From Gordonia sp. ABSL11-1 (GTDB lineage: Bacteria > Actinomycetota > Actinomycetes > Mycobacteriales > Mycobacteriaceae), in contig NZ_JASXSI010000010.1 of NCBI RefSeq assembly GCF_030315685.1, positions 1 through 64,000 of the forward strand: a DNA stretch of 64,000 nucleotides. Direction: 5' to 3'. The translations under genes were made by a program, and so were the position numbers. Of this stretch, positions 1-9,461 are shown piece after piece. The notes beneath the pieces are model-generated. The model was not told where the DNA came from. It searched no databases and saw only the letters and a program-made list of their open reading frames with translations. Within the stretch, counting starts at the first letter, position 1; every line of letters begins with the position of its first letter.

Positions 1-56
1 GGCGGCGGCCCCCCCCCCCCCCCCCACCACAGAGCCGGGGGAAGAACCGTTCGGCA
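1..56. repeat. Poly-C tract at the window edge
   Basis: Positions 9-25 are an uninterrupted run of 17 C after a GGC repeat. The rest of this stretch is short non-coding sequence beyond the stop of kdpE. A C run this long is unusual even in GC-rich DNA and may mark a contig end or a mis-sequenced homopolymer. Confidence 0.7.
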
Positions 57-743
57 TCAACGAACGAACCGGTACCCCATTCCCGCTTCGGTCAGCAGAT
101 GCTCGGGATGGGCCGGGTCATCCTCGAGCTTGCGCCGCAGACTCGCGAGATACACGCGCAGATAGTTGGTCTGGGTGACGTAGGTGGGTCCCCACACCGC
201 ATGCAGGATCTCCCTCTGTCCCACGAGCTTTCCCTCATTGCGCACGAGGATCTCGAGGATGCCCCACTCCGTCGGGGTGAGGTGGACGGATGCGCCGCCG
301 CGGGTCGCCGACTTCGCCGAGAGATCGACGACGAACGTCCCTGCGTCGACCACCGGAGATTCGAGCTTCTCCGACGTCGACGAACCCCGACGGACGGCCG
401 CTCGCAACCTCGCCAGGAACTCCTCCATCCCAAATGGTTTGGTGACGTAGTCGTCGGCGCCGGCGTCGAGGGCGGCGACCTTGTCCGCCGCATCCGTCCT
501 CGCCGACAACACGATCACCGGAACAGTGGTCCAGCCGCGTAGGCCCTCGAGCACGGTGAGCCCGTCGATGTCCGGGAGTCCGAGATCGAGAACGACGACC
601 TGCGGGTTCGTCCGCGAGGCGGCGGACAGTGCGTCGGCGCCGGTGGCGGCGGTGGTCACCGCATATCCTCGCGCGTTCAGGTTGATCCGCAGGGCACGCA
701 GCAGTTGCGGCTCGTCGTCGACGACGAGCACTCGGATACTCAC
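57..743 (-). CDS. kdpE: KdpE, response regulator of the potassium-uptake operon
   Basis: This 228-residue OmpR/PhoB-family regulator is the expected partner of KdpD. It has an N-terminal receiver domain with the acidic pair DD at residues 9-10, the phospho-acceptor Asp in VLDLGLPDIDG at about residue 53, and the conserved Lys in TKPFG near 103. A winged-helix DNA-binding domain follows, containing LTPTEWGILEILV and ending with TEAGMGYRFVR. Its start overlaps the kdpD stop by 4 nt, so the two are translationally coupled. It is the last gene of the kdp operon and should activate the operon when potassium is low or osmolarity is high. Confidence 0.97.
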   Translation of the reverse strand: MSIRVLVVDDEPQLLRALRINLNARGYAVTTAATGADALSAASRTNPQVVVLDLGLPDIDGLTVLEGLRGWTTVPVIVLSARTDAADKVAALDAGADDYVTKPFGMEEFLARLRAAVRRGSSTSEKLESPVVDAGTFVVDLSAKSATRGGASVHLTPTEWGILEILVRNEGKLVGQREILHAVWGPTYVTQTNYLRVYLASLRRKLEDDPAHPEHLLTEAGMGYRFVR

Positions 744-3304
744 GGGCGACCTCCGGCATCGGTCCGATCCGGCGACATCGGTAGGCTGACCACCATCGTC
801 GTTCCGCCACCGGGGGTCTCGGTCGCGTCCAGCGTGCCGCCGAGGGACACCACAAACCCGCGAGCCACCGAAAGTCCCAGTCCGACACCCGAACTCGCGC
901 CGCTCTGGTCACCGTACTGGTGGAATGCGGTGAACACCCGATCACGCTCGCCGGCCGGGATTCCGGGGCCGTGATCGGTCACCGTGATGATGCAGCGCGG
1001 ATAGTCGCCGAGATCGTCCGAACCGGCGGAATCGTTGTCGGCACCCACGTGCGAACCGACCTTCACCTCTCCTCCGCCGTGTCGGACCGCATTGTCGACA
1101 AGGTTGGCCAACGCACGCTCGAGCAGTCCTGCATCGGTGTACACCCACGGCTGATCGAGCTCGACGGCGACGTTCGGGGTCGTCGGGTCGCGCCGGTACA
1201 CCGCCGCCATCGCGCGGTGGACCACCTCCGCGAGGTAGGTGCGGCGGAGCTCGGGCCGAACCGCGCCCGCGGCCAGTCGAGAGGAGTCCAGGAGGTTTCC
1301 GACGAGTGCGGCCAGTTGGTCCACCGACTCCTCGACGGTCGCCAGCAGCTCTGCGGTGTCCTCCTCGCTGAAGGTGACATCCGTGCTGCGCAGGCTGGAC
1401 ACCGATGCCTTGGCCGCCGCGAGCGGCGTCCTCAGGTCGTGACTGACGGCGGCGAGAAGAGCTCGACGCAGTTCGTCGGCCTGGGCGATCGCCTCCGCCT
1501 CCGCGGCTTCCGCCTCCAGCCGATGACGCTGGACGACACCTGCAGCCTGAGTGGCGACCGTGGTGAGTACCCGGCGGTCGCGGCCGCTCAGGGTGGGACC
1601 GGTCAACCACAATTCGAATCGACCGTCGGGAACCGGGCAGACCGTCACCGCCTCGCGCTCGGAGGCCGGCACACCCTGGCCGACGGAGGACACCGGTTCG
1701 GCCGGACCGCGTTCCGATCTCTGCACCAGCACGACGCCCCGCTGGTCATAGGTCTCGCGGACCCGTTCGAGCAGGGAGGCGACATCCGCCCCACCGAGAA
1801 CTGCACTCGAGAACACCGACAGGAGTTCGGCGTCGCGACCGGCCCGCTGCGCCTGCATCCGGCGAATCGTCGCCGAGTCCACCAGCGCGGCAACGGCAAT
1901 CGCGATCACCAACATCACCAGGATGGTGATGAGGTTGTCCGGCTCGTTGATCGTGAAGGTGAAACGAGGGTCGGTGAAGAAGTAGTTCAGCAGCAGTCCC
2001 GACACCACCGCCGACAGCGCGGCCGGACCGATTCCGCCCAGCAGGGACACCGCAAGAACCGCAACAAAGAACAGTGCGGACTCACTGGCGAAGCCGAGCC
2101 AACGGTCGAGAAAGGCCAGCGCGCCGGCCACCACGACCGGCACCGCGACGGCGGCCACCCAACTCACCGGCCGATGGAATCGGGTGTGCCGGATGTCGAG
2201 CCGATTGCGCTTGCGCGTCTCCTCGTGGGTCACCATGTGGACGTCGATCCGGCCACTCTCACGGACGACGTTGGACCCGACACCCTCGTCGAGAATCCGT
2301 TGCCACCGCGGCCTCCTCGACGTACCCAGCACGAGCTGGGTAGCGTTGACCCCCCGGGCGAAATCGAGCAGCGCCGTCGGGATGTCGTCGCCGACGACGG
2401 TGTGGATCTTCGCGCCGAAGCCTGCGGCCAACTGTCGCAGAGCTGCCAGGTCCGTCGGCACGTCGTCCGCGAGGCCATCCCCACGAACCACATGCACGAC
2501 AACGAGTTCCGCACTGGACCGCGACGCGATGCGACTCGCACGGCGTAGCAGCGTCGCAGATTCCGGCCCACCGGTGACGGCCACGACCACCCGCTCTCGG
2601 GCCTCCCAGGTCTCGGTGATCGCATGTGCCGCGCGATAATCGGCGAGATTGTCATCGACCTGATCGGCGAGCCACAGCAGCGCGAGTTCCCGCAGAGCGG
2701 TGAGGTTGCCCTGCCGGAAGTAGTTCACCAGCGCGCCGTCGATCCGACCCTCCGGATACACCTTCCCCACCGCGAGCCGTTGCCGGAGCGCCTGGGGCGC
2801 GATGTCTACCAGCTCGATCTGGTCGGCGGTCCGGACGACGTCATCGGGCACGGTTTCGCGTTGTGTCACACCGGTGATCTGGGCGACGACGTCATTCAGA
2901 CTCTCGAGGTGCTGGATGTTGATCGTCGAGAGGACATCGATACCGGCATCCCGCAGGACCTCGATGTCCTGCCAGCGCTTGGCGTTCGGCATCCCGGGCG
3001 CGTTGGTGTGTGCGAGCTCGTCGACGAGCGCCACCTGAGGCTTCCGGGCGAGAACGGCATCGAGGTCCATCTCCTCGAGGACGGTGCCCCGATACTCCAC
3101 CCGCCGTCGATCGACGACCTCGAATCCCTCCACCAGGGCCGCCGTGGCCACTCGGCCGTGCGACTCGACCACGGCGACAACGACATCGACACCCTCGTCG
3201 ACGAGCACCCGAGCGGTGGCAAGCATCTCGTACGTCTTGCCCACGCCCGGCGCGCATCCCAGGAAGACCTCCAGTCGCCCCCGGGCATCACCTGCCGTGG
3301 CCAT
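740..3304 (-). CDS. kdpD: KdpD, potassium/turgor sensor histidine kinase
   Basis: The 854-residue protein has the full KdpD architecture. The N-terminal KdpD domain carries a Walker A motif, GCAPGVGKT, at residues 16-24 and VALVDELAHT near 91-100. A Usp-like domain spans about 235-360. Four membrane segments lie between about 380 and 475. A GAF-like region precedes the kinase core, whose phospho-acceptor His is in AVSHDLRTPLAAA near 622. The ATPase domain has NLVDNAVRHG and GLGLSVARG. It lies 36 nt after kdpC and overlaps kdpE. It senses low potassium or ionic strength and phosphorylates KdpE. Confidence 0.97.
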   Translation of the reverse strand: MATAGDARGRLEVFLGCAPGVGKTYEMLATARVLVDEGVDVVVAVVESHGRVATAALVEGFEVVDRRRVEYRGTVLEEMDLDAVLARKPQVALVDELAHTNAPGMPNAKRWQDIEVLRDAGIDVLSTINIQHLESLNDVVAQITGVTQRETVPDDVVRTADQIELVDIAPQALRQRLAVGKVYPEGRIDGALVNYFRQGNLTALRELALLWLADQVDDNLADYRAAHAITETWEARERVVVAVTGGPESATLLRRASRIASRSSAELVVVHVVRGDGLADDVPTDLAALRQLAAGFGAKIHTVVGDDIPTALLDFARGVNATQLVLGTSRRPRWQRILDEGVGSNVVRESGRIDVHMVTHEETRKRNRLDIRHTRFHRPVSWVAAVAVPVVVAGALAFLDRWLGFASESALFFVAVLAVSLLGGIGPAALSAVVSGLLLNYFFTDPRFTFTINEPDNLITILVMLVIAIAVAALVDSATIRRMQAQRAGRDAELLSVFSSAVLGGADVASLLERVRETYDQRGVVLVQRSERGPAEPVSSVGQGVPASEREAVTVCPVPDGRFELWLTGPTLSGRDRRVLTTVATQAAGVVQRHRLEAEAAEAEAIAQADELRRALLAAVSHDLRTPLAAAKASVSSLRSTDVTFSEEDTAELLATVEESVDQLAALVGNLLDSSRLAAGAVRPELRRTYLAEVVHRAMAAVYRRDPTTPNVAVELDQPWVYTDAGLLERALANLVDNAVRHGGGEVKVGSHVGADNDSAGSDDLGDYPRCIITVTDHGPGIPAGERDRVFTAFHQYGDQSGASSGVGLGLSVARGFVVSLGGTLDATETPGGGTTMVVSLPMSPDRTDAGGRP

Positions 3305-3340
3305 GTCGACCAGTGTATCCGCCGGTTCGACGACCGAGCG

Positions 3341-3973
3341 TCATCGCGGACACGACGGCGCCGTGTGGCCGAGCGCGAGGTTCACCTCGAGGACGTTCAC
3401 GCGCGGCTGCCCCAGGAACCCCAGTTGGCGGCCGCTGGTGTGTTCGTCGATGATCCGCTCGATCTCCGCAGGCGGCCGCTGGTTCTCCCGCGCCAGCCGT
3501 GGAACCTGCAGCTGCGCATACTCCGGGCTGATGTCGGGATCGAGACCCGAGCCGGAACCCGTGACGGCATCGGTGGGTACCGCCGACGGTGCGACGCCTT
3601 CCCGCACGGCGATCGTCGAGCGACGTTTCTCGATCCACTCGAGCAGATCCTCGTTGTTGGGCCCCTTGTTGCTCGCCGCTGATGCCGCCGGATCGCCGGT
3701 GGCCATCGGGTCGTCGGCCGAGCCGATGACCCGCGCGTGGAGGTATGGATCCGGTTGACCGGCCGGCACCTGCGGGTCGATCCCGATGAGCGAGGACCCC
3801 ACCTCGCAGCCGCGCGCGTCGCGAACCTGGGAGCCCTCGGCCGACCCGCTGCCGATGCGCGACACCGCCCATACCGCGGACGGATAGACGACGCCGAGCA
3901 CGACGGTCAGCGCGAGCAGCACGCCGACGGCGGCCACACACTGTCTCACGAATCCTGACAGAACCGTGTTCAT
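3341..3973 (-). CDS. kdpC: KdpC, subunit of the potassium-importing P-type ATPase
   Basis: The 210-residue protein begins with one N-terminal membrane helix, VAAVGVLLALTVVLGVVYP, followed by a periplasm-facing domain. That domain contains the family motifs GSSLIGIDPQ and AVTGSGSGLDPDISPEYA, and HTSGRQLGFLGQPRVNVLEVN near the C-terminus. KdpC stabilises the KdpFABC complex and raises its ATP affinity. It starts 7 nt after the kdpB stop. Length is close to the usual 190-210 residues. Confidence 0.96.
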   Translation of the reverse strand: MNTVLSGFVRQCVAAVGVLLALTVVLGVVYPSAVWAVSRIGSGSAEGSQVRDARGCEVGSSLIGIDPQVPAGQPDPYLHARVIGSADDPMATGDPAASAASNKGPNNEDLLEWIEKRRSTIAVREGVAPSAVPTDAVTGSGSGLDPDISPEYAQLQVPRLARENQRPPAEIERIIDEHTSGRQLGFLGQPRVNVLEVNLALGHTAPSCPR

Positions 3974-3980
3974 GAGTTTC

Positions 3981-6236
3981 CTACCCCATTCCCGGGAGAA
4001 AGCGCACCACGAGGTCGATCAGCCAGATTCCGAGGAACGGCGTGATCACACCTCCGATGCCGTAGATGAGCAGATTGCGTCCCAACAACCGCGATGCCGA
4101 CGACGGGCGGTACCGGACACCACGGAGCGACAACGGGATCAGCGCGACGATGATCAGCGCGTTGAAGACCACCGCCGACACGATGGCCGACTGTGCCGAG
4201 TGCAGACGCATGATGTTCAGCGCGTCCAGCTGCGGGTAGATCACGCTGAACAAGGCGGGCAGGATGGCGAAATATTTGGCGAGGTCGTTCGCCAGCGAGA
4301 ACGTCGTCAGCGCGCCACGGGTGATCAACAGCTGCTTGCCGATGGCGACGACGTCGATCAGCTTGGTCGGATCCGAGTCGAGGTCGACCATGTTGCCGGC
4401 TTCCTTGGCCGCCGAGGTACCGGTGTTCATCGCGAGTCCGACATCGGCCTGCGCCAAGGCCGGCGCATCGTTGGTGCCGTCTCCTGTCATCGCGACGAGG
4501 CGCCCACCGGACTGGTCCTTGCGGATCAGCGCCAGTTTGTCCTCGGGGGTCGCCTCGGCGACGAAGTCGTCCACACCTGCCTCGGCGGCGATCGCCTGTG
4601 CGGTGAGCGGGTTGTCGCCGGTCACCATCACGGTCCGGATGCCCATCGCCCGCATCTGTGCGAAGCGTTCGGCCATACCGGGTTTCACGACGTCGGACAG
4701 CTGGATGACCCCGAGCACCCGCGTCCCGTCGCCGTCGGCAACCTGTTTCGCACCGCCGACACCACGAACCGCGACCACCAGAGGCGTTGCCCCGCCCGAC
4801 GACACGCGCTCGACCTCGTGGAGGACCGACTCCGGAACGGTTCCTGCGTGGGCGGACACCCACCGCGCGACCGCATCGGCGGCACCCTTACGGTATTCGA
4901 CGACGCGTCCGTCACGGCCGGTGCGGTCGACGCCACTCATCCGTGTCTCCGCGGTGAACGGGACCGTCGTGAACTCGGGGTGGGCATTCGACCGTGTGGC
5001 ATCCCGCAGCGCCGCATCGACCGGTTCGACGCCATAGGAGTCCAGGCACAGGTCGACGATGCTCCGCCCTTCGGGGGTGTCGTCGGCGAGACTGCATCGA
5101 TAGGCGACGGTGGCCAGTTCCTCGGTGGTCACTCCGGGTGCGCCGAGGAGGTCCGTGGCGCGGCGGTTGCCGAAGGTGATCGTGCCCGTCTTGTCCATCA
5201 GCAGCGTGTCGATGTCGCCGGCCGCCTCGACCGCCCGGCCCGACATGGCGAGCACATTGCGCTGGACGAGGCGATCCATCCCGGCGATGCCGATCGACGA
5301 CAGCAACGCGCCGATGGTCGTCGGGATGAGGCAGACGAGCAGCGCGATCAGTTTGATCGGATCGGGCGACTGTCCGGCATAGTGCTGCATCGGTCCGACC
5401 GCGACGACGGCCAGCAGGAAGATGATCGTGAGGCTGGTGAGCAGGATGTCGAGGGCGATCTCGTTCGGCGTCTTCTTTCGTGATGCACCCTCGACGAGCG
5501 TGATCATCCGGTCGACGAAGGTCTCGCCGGGCGCGGTGGTGATCCGCACGATGATGCGGTCCGACAGTACGACCGTGCCACCTGTCACCGCCGATCGGTC
5601 CCCTCCGGATTCCCGCACCACAGGCGCGGATTCGCCGGTGATCGCCGATTCATCGACCGTGGCGATGCCCTCGACCACGTCCCCGTCTCCGGCGATCACC
5701 TCACCGGCCTCGGCCGCGATGAGATCGCCGATCCGGAGATCGCTGCCCGCGATCTCCCGGATGGTCCCGTCCTCGTCGATGCGCCGGGCCACTGTGTCGC
5801 GCTTGACCTTCCGAAGACTGTCTGCCTGCGCCCTACCGCGGCCTTCGGCAACCGCCTCGGCCAGATTGGCGAACACGACGGTGAACCACAGCCATGCCGC
5901 GACCGTCCAGGCGAACCAGGAAGGCTGCCAGATGGCCAGCACCGTGGTCACCACGGCACCGAGATACACGACGAACATGACGGGGTTGCGGGCCTGCGCT
6001 CGTGGGGTGAGCTTCCGGATGGCTTGCGGGAGAGACGTGATCAGCGCTCGCACGTCGAACGCTCCTGTGGTCACGAGAGCTGCGGGGTCGCGATCGTCGA
6101 CGTCCGACCCTTCGTGACGCTCCGCTGACGCTCCGCTCCTCAGGGATCGAACGGTAAGGCTGCGAGCATCCCCCGCCGCCTGAGGAGCGGGCTTGCGGGC
6201 GTCACGAAGGGACCGCTCCGAATCATGCACTGTCAC
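3981..6236 (-). CDS. kdpB: KdpB, catalytic P-type ATPase subunit, with an N-terminal extension
   Basis: This is the ATP-hydrolysing subunit of the KdpFABC potassium pump (751 residues). It shows the actuator motif TGES at residues 200-203, the phosphorylation site DKTGT with Asp348, a potassium-pump type membrane motif ([11 protein letters not shown]) near 302, and the hinge motif [18 protein letters not shown]. The GTG start overlaps the kdpA stop by 4 nt. Compared with E. coli KdpB, which starts shortly before the LNPQAQWRNPVMF region, there is an extension of roughly 60 residues. Residues about 9-43 of it are encoded by an inverted-repeat element (separate entry). A downstream start is possible but none is as well coupled to kdpA. 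Confidence 0.96.
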   Translation of the reverse strand: MTVHDSERSLRDARKPAPQAAGDARSLTVRSLRSGASAERHEGSDVDDRDPAALVTTGAFDVRALITSLPQAIRKLTPRAQARNPVMFVVYLGAVVTTVLAIWQPSWFAWTVAAWLWFTVVFANLAEAVAEGRGRAQADSLRKVKRDTVARRIDEDGTIREIAGSDLRIGDLIAAEAGEVIAGDGDVVEGIATVDESAITGESAPVVRESGGDRSAVTGGTVVLSDRIIVRITTAPGETFVDRMITLVEGASRKKTPNEIALDILLTSLTIIFLLAVVAVGPMQHYAGQSPDPIKLIALLVCLIPTTIGALLSSIGIAGMDRLVQRNVLAMSGRAVEAAGDIDTLLMDKTGTITFGNRRATDLLGAPGVTTEELATVAYRCSLADDTPEGRSIVDLCLDSYGVEPVDAALRDATRSNAHPEFTTVPFTAETRMSGVDRTGRDGRVVEYRKGAADAVARWVSAHAGTVPESVLHEVERVSSGGATPLVVAVRGVGGAKQVADGDGTRVLGVIQLSDVVKPGMAERFAQMRAMGIRTVMVTGDNPLTAQAIAAEAGVDDFVAEATPEDKLALIRKDQSGGRLVAMTGDGTNDAPALAQADVGLAMNTGTSAAKEAGNMVDLDSDPTKLIDVVAIGKQLLITRGALTTFSLANDLAKYFAILPALFSVIYPQLDALNIMRLHSAQSAIVSAVVFNALIIVALIPLSLRGVRYRPSSASRLLGRNLLIYGIGGVITPFLGIWLIDLVVRFLPGMG
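6108..6211. repeat. Nested inverted-repeat element inside the kdpB coding sequence
   Basis: A 104-bp element has 13-bp outer arms, CCCTTCGTGACGC at 6108-6120 and its exact complement at 6199-6211. It also has 12-bp inner arms, CCGCTCCTCAGG at 6133-6144 and its complement at 6179-6190. It is read in frame on the minus strand as KdpB residues about 9-43, before the conserved part of the protein. It looks like a palindromic intergenic-type repeat that landed in a coding region without breaking the frame. No second copy is visible in this window. Confidence 0.8.
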
Positions 6237-8038
6237 AACACTGCCTCTGCAATCGGTCCCAGCGCCATCGCCGGGAAGAAGGTGAGTCCGGCGACCAGCA
6301 GGATGGTGCCGACGAGCAAGGCGCCGAACATCATTCCGTGGGTCGGGAGTGTGGAGGGATCGTCGGCGGGGCGGCCGGCGCGCGTCTGGGTCCGCTCGGC
6401 AAGCGCCACCGAGCCCGAACTGCCTCCGCGATCGACGCTGTCGGAGTCGCCGACGACGACCGCGGTCTCCACGTCTGCCTCCCGAACCCTCGGCCGCTGC
6501 TTCGCCAGCAGGCCGGCGAGAGCGAGGACGACCACGATCGGCAGGAACCGGCCGAGCAGCATCGCGACGCCCAACGATGTCTGGAACCAGTCGCTGGTGA
6601 CCGTCAGACCGCCGAACGCACTGCCGTTGTTGTTGGCTGCCGACGTGTAGGCGTACAAGACCTCACTGAACCCGTGGATCGATCCCGGAGTGCCGGGGTC
6701 ACCGGAGTTCCCTTGGAAACCCGTGGTGGAACCGAGGATCACCGAGATGGCGGTCCCGGCGAGCACGAGCGCCGGCATCACCAGCACATACAGTGCCGCC
6801 ATGGTGATCTCGCGCTGACCGATCTTCTTACCGAGGAACTCCGGCGACCGTCCGACGAGGAGCCCGCCCACGAACACCGTGATCACCGCCATCACGAGGA
6901 TGCTGTAGAGCCCCGCGCCCACCCCTCCGGGCGCGACCTCGCCGAGCAACATGTTCCAGATCAGCGCGCCACCACCGGCGGCCGAGAAGCTGTCGTGTGC
7001 GGAATTGACCGCTCCGGTGGATGTTCCGGTGGTGGATACCGCGAACAGAACCGAGGCCGGAATGCCGAACCGCTGCTCCTTGCCCTCCATCATTCCGCCG
7101 GCAGCCACGGAAGCAGCACCGTCGGTGCGGGATTCGAAGATCCATACGACCGCGAGCATCGCGGTCCAGATGGTGGCCATCACGCCCAGCAGCGTGATGC
7201 CCTGGCGCCGGTCACCGACCAAAGTGCCATAGGTCCGCGTCAGACACACCGGGATGAGAAGGAGTGCGAGTATCTCCACGACATTGGACAACGGTGTCGG
7301 ATTAGAGAACGGGTGAGCGGAGTTCGCCGACAGGGCACCACCACCGTTGGTGCCGATCTCCTTGATGGCCTCCTGCGAGGCGAACGGGCCGACAACACCG
7401 TGCGCGTCCTGCCCGGTCAGGGTGGTGAAGTCGAATCCCGAGCGGAACGACTGGACCACCCCCTGAGTCAGGAGGATGAAGGCGACGATGACACTCAACG
7501 GCAGCAGTATCCGGACGACTCCACGGACCAGATCCACCCAGAAGTTCCCGATCTGGCCGCTGCCGCGCCGATTCACGATGCCCCGGATGAGGGCGATCGC
7601 CACAGCCAATCCGACTGCGGCAGAGACAAAATTCTGAACCGCGAGTCCGAGCATCTGTGTCAGATTGCTCATCACGGCCTCGGGCGAGTACGACTGCCAG
7701 TTGGTGTTGGTGACAAACGAGATCGCCGTGTTGAATGCCATCCCGGGCGCCAACCCCGGCTTCCCGTCCGACCAGGGCAGCACGCCCTGAAAACGCTGTA
7801 ATCCGTAGAGGAACACGAATGAGACGACCGAGAAGGCCAGGACCGCCAGGGTATAGCCGACCCACGTCTGCTGGCGACGGGGATCGATCCGGCCGGCGCG
7901 ATAGAACCAGCGCTCCACGACGAGGTCCCGGCCCGAGTCGTAGACCCGGGCCATGTAGTCACCGAGGGGGACATAGAGGACGCCCAGCACGACGAGCACG
8001 AGAGCCAGCTGAAGGAAGCCGGCGGCTGTCACGGACAC
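6233..8038 (-). CDS. kdpA: KdpA, potassium-translocating subunit
   Basis: KdpA is the channel-like subunit of KdpFABC and related to the Trk/Ktr superfamily. The 601-residue protein has about ten hydrophobic helices and selectivity-type glycine loops, for example [44 protein letters not shown] and [12 protein letters not shown]. It is longer than the usual 555-570 residues. The extra roughly 40 residues are a hydrophilic insert in the last cytoplasmic loop, between GLLAKQRP and STLPTHG. The GTG start lies 3 nt after the kdpF stop. Confidence 0.97.
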   Translation of the reverse strand: MSVTAAGFLQLALVLVVLGVLYVPLGDYMARVYDSGRDLVVERWFYRAGRIDPRRQQTWVGYTLAVLAFSVVSFVFLYGLQRFQGVLPWSDGKPGLAPGMAFNTAISFVTNTNWQSYSPEAVMSNLTQMLGLAVQNFVSAAVGLAVAIALIRGIVNRRGSGQIGNFWVDLVRGVVRILLPLSVIVAFILLTQGVVQSFRSGFDFTTLTGQDAHGVVGPFASQEAIKEIGTNGGGALSANSAHPFSNPTPLSNVVEILALLLIPVCLTRTYGTLVGDRRQGITLLGVMATIWTAMLAVVWIFESRTDGAASVAAGGMMEGKEQRFGIPASVLFAVSTTGTSTGAVNSAHDSFSAAGGGALIWNMLLGEVAPGGVGAGLYSILVMAVITVFVGGLLVGRSPEFLGKKIGQREITMAALYVLVMPALVLAGTAISVILGSTTGFQGNSGDPGTPGSIHGFSEVLYAYTSAANNNGSAFGGLTVTSDWFQTSLGVAMLLGRFLPIVVVLALAGLLAKQRPRVREADVETAVVVGDSDSVDRGGSSGSVALAERTQTRAGRPADDPSTLPTHGMMFGALLVGTILLVAGLTFFPAMALGPIAEAVL

Positions 8039-8041
8039 GGC

Positions 8042-8140
8042 TCAGAACCTTTCCGGGAAGATCAGCGCCGTCAGGAGATAGATGACGACGGCCGCGGCGA
8101 GCACGAGGAGGACGACGTTCTCCACGCCGTCGGCGGTCAT
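8042..8140 (-). CDS. kdpF: KdpF, small membrane subunit of the Kdp pump
   Basis: This is a 32-residue protein. It has one hydrophobic helix, NVVLLVLAAAVVIYLLTALI, and ends in the KdpF signature FPERF. It sits directly before kdpA with a 3-nt gap. KdpF stabilises the KdpFABC complex in the membrane. The ATG overlaps the stop of the short upstream ORF (ATGA), which suggests coupled translation. Confidence 0.93.
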   Translation of the reverse strand: MTADGVENVVLLVLAAAVVIYLLTALIFPERF

Positions 8141-8235
8141 CGGTTCGTCCTCGAGTCGACGGCGCGCACGGTCACGAGGCATACGACGAACCCCGCACCG
8201 GCCGCGACCACATACAGCAGGTCAGCCACTTCCAC
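8137..8235 (-). CDS. Candidate single-span membrane microprotein leading the kdp operon
   Basis: The 32-codon ORF starts with GTG, has GGAGA about 8 nt upstream, and its stop overlaps the kdpF start by 4 nt. The product begins VEVADLLYVVAAGAGFVVCL and ends VRAVDSRTNR. That gives one hydrophobic helix and a basic tail, the same size as KdpF. It is the first ORF of the operon. Candidate roles are a second small Kdp subunit or a leader peptide coupling translation to kdpF. I know of no named family for it. Confidence 0.6.
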   Translation of the reverse strand: MEVADLLYVVAAGAGFVVCLVTVRAVDSRTNR

Positions 8236-8386
8236 TCCCGATCTCTCCGGTTGCCGATCACATCGGCGCGCGCAGCACTCACCACGCGGCACGACACAGG
8301 ATCACTCGGGAAATCGACCTCGCCGGTGTTCTTAACGCGATCCATACGCGGCTCGGCGAAGTCTTGTCACGGCTTTTGCACTCGCC

Positions 8387-9028
8387 GTGCAGCTCGTCAA
8401 GATGACGTCACAATCGCTTGCGCGGGTACACAGATCACGTCGAGAAGCGCGGTGGCCCGGGCGGATCGGAGTACGCCTGAAGCATGAGCGACGCGACGAT
8501 CGGACACCACGGCGGATCACACTGACGACCATCACTCGAGCTCCCCGCACCTGGGGCCGCGTCCTGAGCGGTCCGGACACGTGGGGAATGCTGCGGGTCG
8601 GGTACGCGCGTCATTGGGCGCAGTACCGTGTGACTGTCTTCCCGCCGGGAATCAACGACCACGAGCGGATCCGGCTACGCACCCGAATGGCCGCACCCAT
8701 CTGGGGCCTGTTGCTGTGGCTCGCCGTCTGGACCGTGGTCGCCGCGATGGGCGTCGGCCACGCGGTGTCGATCCCGGTCAGCATCGTGATCACCGCCGCC
8801 GTCGTCGCGCGATCGGCGGCTGCCGCGTCGCCCACCCGACGATTGGTCCGCCAGATGACGGTATGGACGGGTGATGGTGAGGAGCCGACGTCGTCGAGTG
8901 AGCGCGACCGACTGCTACGCATGGTCGACCTGCTCCGGCACACCGATTCCGACCCCCGGGCGGGCCGGATCGGCCCCGTCGAGCACGAGGCGGTGTGGGC
9001 GCGCTGTTACGCCGAGCTGGATGGGTGA
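8387..9028 (+). CDS. Membrane-associated hypothetical protein (DUF6611-like)
   Basis: The reading frame is open for 213 codons. The convincing part starts at TWGRVLSGPDTWG and continues YRVTVFPPGINDHERIRL. Two hydrophobic stretches (WGLLLWLAVWTVVAAMGVG and IPVSIVITAAVVA) and a charged C-terminus follow. The arrangement resembles a mycobacterial/Gordonia family I believe is listed as DUF6611. The start is uncertain: GTG 8387, ATG 8402 and ATG 8588 are in frame. ATG 8484 has GGAG upstream but is one frame off and stops after 13 codons, so a single-base shift near 8520 is possible. It is divergent from kdp. Confidence 0.6.
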   Translation: MQLVKMTSQSLARVHRSRREARWPGRIGVRLKHERRDDRTPRRITLTTITRAPRTWGRVLSGPDTWGMLRVGYARHWAQYRVTVFPPGINDHERIRLRTRMAAPIWGLLLWLAVWTVVAAMGVGHAVSIPVSIVITAAVVARSAAAASPTRRLVRQMTVWTGDGEEPTSSSERDRLLRMVDLLRHTDSDPRAGRIGPVEHEAVWARCYAELDG

Positions 9029-9032
9029 GAGA

Positions 9033-9440
9033 TCAGGCCGTCGTGCCGGCTGCGGTGATGGCGATCCCGACGGTGCCGCTCTTGCCTCGTCGGATCACTG
9101 AAGCCTTCACGAGCAGCTTGCCGAGCAGTCCGTACTTGCGACCGATCAGTCGGCGAGCACGCTCGGTTCCCGCGGCGTCCAGGATCTCGGCGGTCCCCTC
9201 GACGACGGCGCCATGGGTCTTCTTGCCGCGTGCGTCACAGGCCTGCACGGTCACACGCGGATTGTTGCGCAGCCGCTTGACCTTCCACGATTCCGCCTCG
9301 GTCCACACGACGAGCCGGCCATCGTCGTCGAGGGCGGCCCAGATCGGTGTCGGCTTCGGCGTCCCGTCCTTGCGGAAGGTCGTCAGCTCGATGTACTTGG
9401 CGTCGGTGGCTTCTCCGAAGGGCGCACTCGTGGCGGACAT
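9033..9440 (-). CDS. PPOX-class F420/flavin-dependent oxidoreductase
   Basis: This 135-residue split-barrel protein is of the pyridoxamine-phosphate-oxidase-like class that is abundant in F420-using actinobacteria. Motifs are YIELTTFRKDGTPKPTPIWA at the N-terminus and WKVKRLRNNPRVTVQACDARG in the middle, and it ends IRRGKSGTVGIAIT. Such proteins bind FMN, F420 or haem breakdown products; the substrate cannot be told from sequence. It converges on the upstream plus-strand gene with a 4-nt gap and lies 21 nt downstream of the maleate isomerase-like gene. Confidence 0.8.
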   Translation of the reverse strand: MSATSAPFGEATDAKYIELTTFRKDGTPKPTPIWAALDDDGRLVVWTEAESWKVKRLRNNPRVTVQACDARGKKTHGAVVEGTAEILDAAGTERARRLIGRKYGLLGKLLVKASVIRRGKSGTVGIAITAAGTTA

Positions 9441-9461
9441 GTCCGTCAGGCTACGCGAGAG

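Noticed and set aside
920..2548. Long plus-strand ORF of 542 codons opposite kdpD
   Set aside because: It is the antisense frame of a well-conserved gene. Composition is Arg/Gly/His-rich with no family motif, as expected of shadow frames in GC-rich DNA.
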